Below, one piece after another: positions 61,516 to 64,000 of a stretch of 64,000 nt of DNA. The notes under the pieces were generated by a model. That model worked only from the letters and a program-made list of their open reading frames with translations, was not told where the DNA came from and ran no database searches. The stretch is from the NCBI GenBank assembly GCA_021234155.1, contig JAJEKV010000046.1:6639012-6703011 (forward strand), read 5' to 3'. This DNA comes from Isoetes taiwanensis. Lineage: Eukaryota; Streptophyta; Lycopodiopsida; Isoetales; Isoetaceae. A program made the position numbers and the translations under genes. Position 1 is the stretch's first letter, and every line of letters begins with the position of its first letter.

Positions 61516-63922
61516 AAGATGATTACAAATTAGAAGTAAAAACATTTAAGAGCCACAAATTGTTAGAAAAGCCAAAATGATTACAGATGACTATTTCATT
61601 TGCATTCTATAACTGAATTTCATATTTTGCCTAATCATAGTCAACTTACTAAAACATTTATAAATCAACATTTCATTTGCCTAACTACAAATGCATATTC
61701 TATTTGGCTACCATATTGATGCTATTTGTTTGAGACAAGCTCCCGCTGACACGTGGTATAATAATAAATCGCTAGTTGGCCCACGATTCAAGCGTGTCAG
61801 CCCGCTTAGGAACAAAATTCTCGTCGACCGATTCTTCTTGCAAATAGCCAAGCAAGGGGAAATCCAAGCAAGGGGTCCGTTTTTAGGACTTCGATTTGAG
61901 GAGAGCCAAAAGGGCGAACTGGTGGAGCTGAACAAATAAAAGAACTGTAGGTTGAAGCAAGATGGGTTCTTGCAAACTAACCCCAATCAGCTCCAAATTT
62001 AACCCATAGGTCTTTGGGAGTCGAATTCAATGACTGTGGTTTCATTATGCAGTTTTGAGCAAGCAAAGTTGCATCCAAAGAAGCCAGGATTGGAATGGGG
62101 ACCCGAAATTGATATGGATAAATATTTGTGGCAGTTGGAGTTCTTAGTTGGGAGCATCGATTGAATAGATCCGGCGCATGGAACACCCAAGAGATCTATG
62201 AAATCCAGAACTATAAGTCCTACCAATAAAAAGTTCGATCTTGAAAAGAACCAGCAGATTTGGAGTGCATGCATCGTATTGGGTTCCACTTGTTCCAGAT
62301 TAGAGGTGCTCATCTGATAATTTGAGCAGATAGACAAGATGTCCCGCATGAAAACATGCAAATAGGCTCGATCTTCCTCGAAAATCGAACCCATAAAGGA
62401 GGCATTGAGGGCTTGCAATTCGAGGCTACTGGCTCCTACGCCAACGCGATAGTTAGAGTTCTAAAGCAAATTGATAGATCGCCCAAACCAAAGAAGTTCT
62501 TTGAGATAACTAGACTTCTGAGACTCCGGATAATCAAAATGATTTTTGGCCAAGAACACTAAGAATATGGTTAAAGCAAGCCTTAGACAGGAGGCAACAA
62601 CTCTATATGTAGTTCTTAGAAATAGTGAGAAATTGTCATCCCTAACCCATCGTAAACATCAATCCAAACCTATCCGCTTGGCACGAGAAATTGTGACATT
62701 TAAGACCATTGTATGCTTCCAATCCCAAGCAGCTTTTAATTGTGTGTCGTCAATTTATTCGTGAAAAAATGACACAGAGTTGTGCTATGAAAGAGGGCTA
62801 GAAATCTTGGCATCTTGTTTCAACCTTTAAAGTCCCGTGACACTATAGCTAGGTCTAAGACCGTGATTTTGAAGCTGCAGATCTCTCGCCAAGGCATCTA
62901 GTAGAATTTTTTAGACAGAAGGTTGTGGCAACACAGAGTGGCGATAATCTCGCAAGTATTACGTAACCCCGATTTATGTAGATTGGAGTGGCGATACTGT
63001 GGTTGTTACGTAATCTATGGCCATCACCGCTCTTTCCCTGCACCGAATTTTTCAAGTGAAAGAAGCCAAAAGCTTGGGGTTTCGTGGATTTCAAAGCATA
63101 GATCATGGAAAAATAATCTGAAGAACTAAAGTTAGATGAATCTGACCCCTCACTGCATCAATCTCGCCCAGAGTCACCTTAATCCACCGATTTGGATCAA
63201 CGGATGCACCCATGACGTTGCCAAAAACAGAACAACAGAACAACAGTTCCCTTACACAGAAAAAAATTGAAGCTTTCACAAAATGACTGCAAAAAACAAG
63301 ACTTATACATGTAATGTAGCACAAGAACAAGATAATGACAAAAGTTTGAATCTAATTCTTCCGCAAGTGAGCTTGCTAGACAGCAGTGCACAAAAAGGAT
63401 TCATCTCCTGATTGTAGTAAACGGCAGTTGAAGCAAGTGAAACAACAAGAGATAACCTTGACTCTCAACATATACAAAACGATTCATTCTCCGGGTGCTT
63501 TTAAAAGAGCCGCCTTTGATGGCTCTAAGAGTGAATCCATTGAAGAACTAAGAGACGATGTCCATCCCGCCGGGTTCAAGCAAGAATTTTGCAAATGATG
63601 AATGCCAACATTGGTGGAACTGAAGCTCACCAAGAAATATCATTTGATAACAATACGCTTATCGAACAATGATGATCCAAGTCTTCAAAAATGTCCGTTA
63701 AAAAGCAGCCTAACCAATGCGTAAACCTCACATGCATGTGGATATATGTAGTTATATATTTTAGTGCTTTGTAACTTTATGCCTTTGCCCCGATCCTTGA
63801 AGAAACAAAGGCACATGAATCATATGGGCACATGAACACAAGGCAAGAGCGCTGTTCAAATCCTGTGTTCGTGGTCCAAAACAATGATGTAGACATTTAG
63901 CGTAGATCCCGGCTTCCCCGTA
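61516..63922. other. intergenic, no gene recognised
   Basis: Several 60-140 codon frames exist in both strands (for example 61999-62418 minus and 62356-62562 plus), but they overlap one another and show no known motif. A 75-codon minus-strand frame near 63103-63330 reads NVMGASVDPNRWIKVTLGEI and could be a fragment of something real; family unknown. Confidence 0.4.
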
Positions 63923-64000
63923 CGATCGTAGTAATATAATCGACTCAATGATTTGGTTACAGATGAGATGGATCGTAGTAATATAATCGACTCAATGATT
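63923..64000. repeat. direct repeat at the window end
   Basis: GATCGTAGTAATATAATCGA followed by CTCAATGATT occurs at about 63923 and again at 63971, period about 48 bp. The second copy runs to the window end, so the array may continue beyond it. Confidence 0.85.

Overview
This is a nuclear DNA window from a land plant. The evidence is AT-rich intergenic DNA, spliced exon remnants, and gene fragments of plant families: an Aurora kinase, a papain-like cysteine protease of the RD21 type and a probable cytochrome P450 N-terminus. Transposon types common in plants (CACTA, Mutator-like) are also present. I cannot name the species. No intact, confidently complete protein-coding gene is visible; nearly everything recognisable is a repeat, a transposon or a gene fragment.

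Positions 1-53100 form a nested repeat structure. The basic unit ('unit A') is about 3.47 kb and is present eight times head to tail. Four units (A3, A4, A6, A7) carry a ~4.3 kb CACTA-type transposon at exactly the same site, flanked by TTT; the other four (A1, A2, A5, A8) keep the uninterrupted site. A 5.6 kb block, 'module B', follows A5 and A8. It holds a 452-bp Mutator-like element with a 9-bp target duplication, a decayed Merlin (IS1595/ISXO2-like) element with an 8-bp target duplication, a GC-rich hairpin and a GGAAACCTCCCC-rich repeat cluster. On top of this, bases 8031-30535 and 30536-53100 are two copies of one ~22.5 kb tandem segmental duplication (part of A3, A4, A5, B1 | part of A6, A7, A8, B2). 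Its junction has only 2 bp of shared sequence.

Positions 53101-64000 are single-copy. They hold an 87-bp-armed foldback element, minisatellites, a disrupted papain-like protease remnant on the minus strand (57.2-58.4 kb) and a two-exon Aurora kinase fragment on the plus strand (59.6-60.0 kb). The rest shows no recognisable gene.

A strong signal cuts across all of this. Copies of the same repeat differ mainly at CAG/CTG trinucleotides, in patches and often by small indels (for example TCTGACG versus TCCGACG or TCGACG). This looks more like systematic sequencing or polishing error at CHG-methylated cytosines than like evolution. It means that frameshifts in this window, including those in the gene fragments, should be read with caution.
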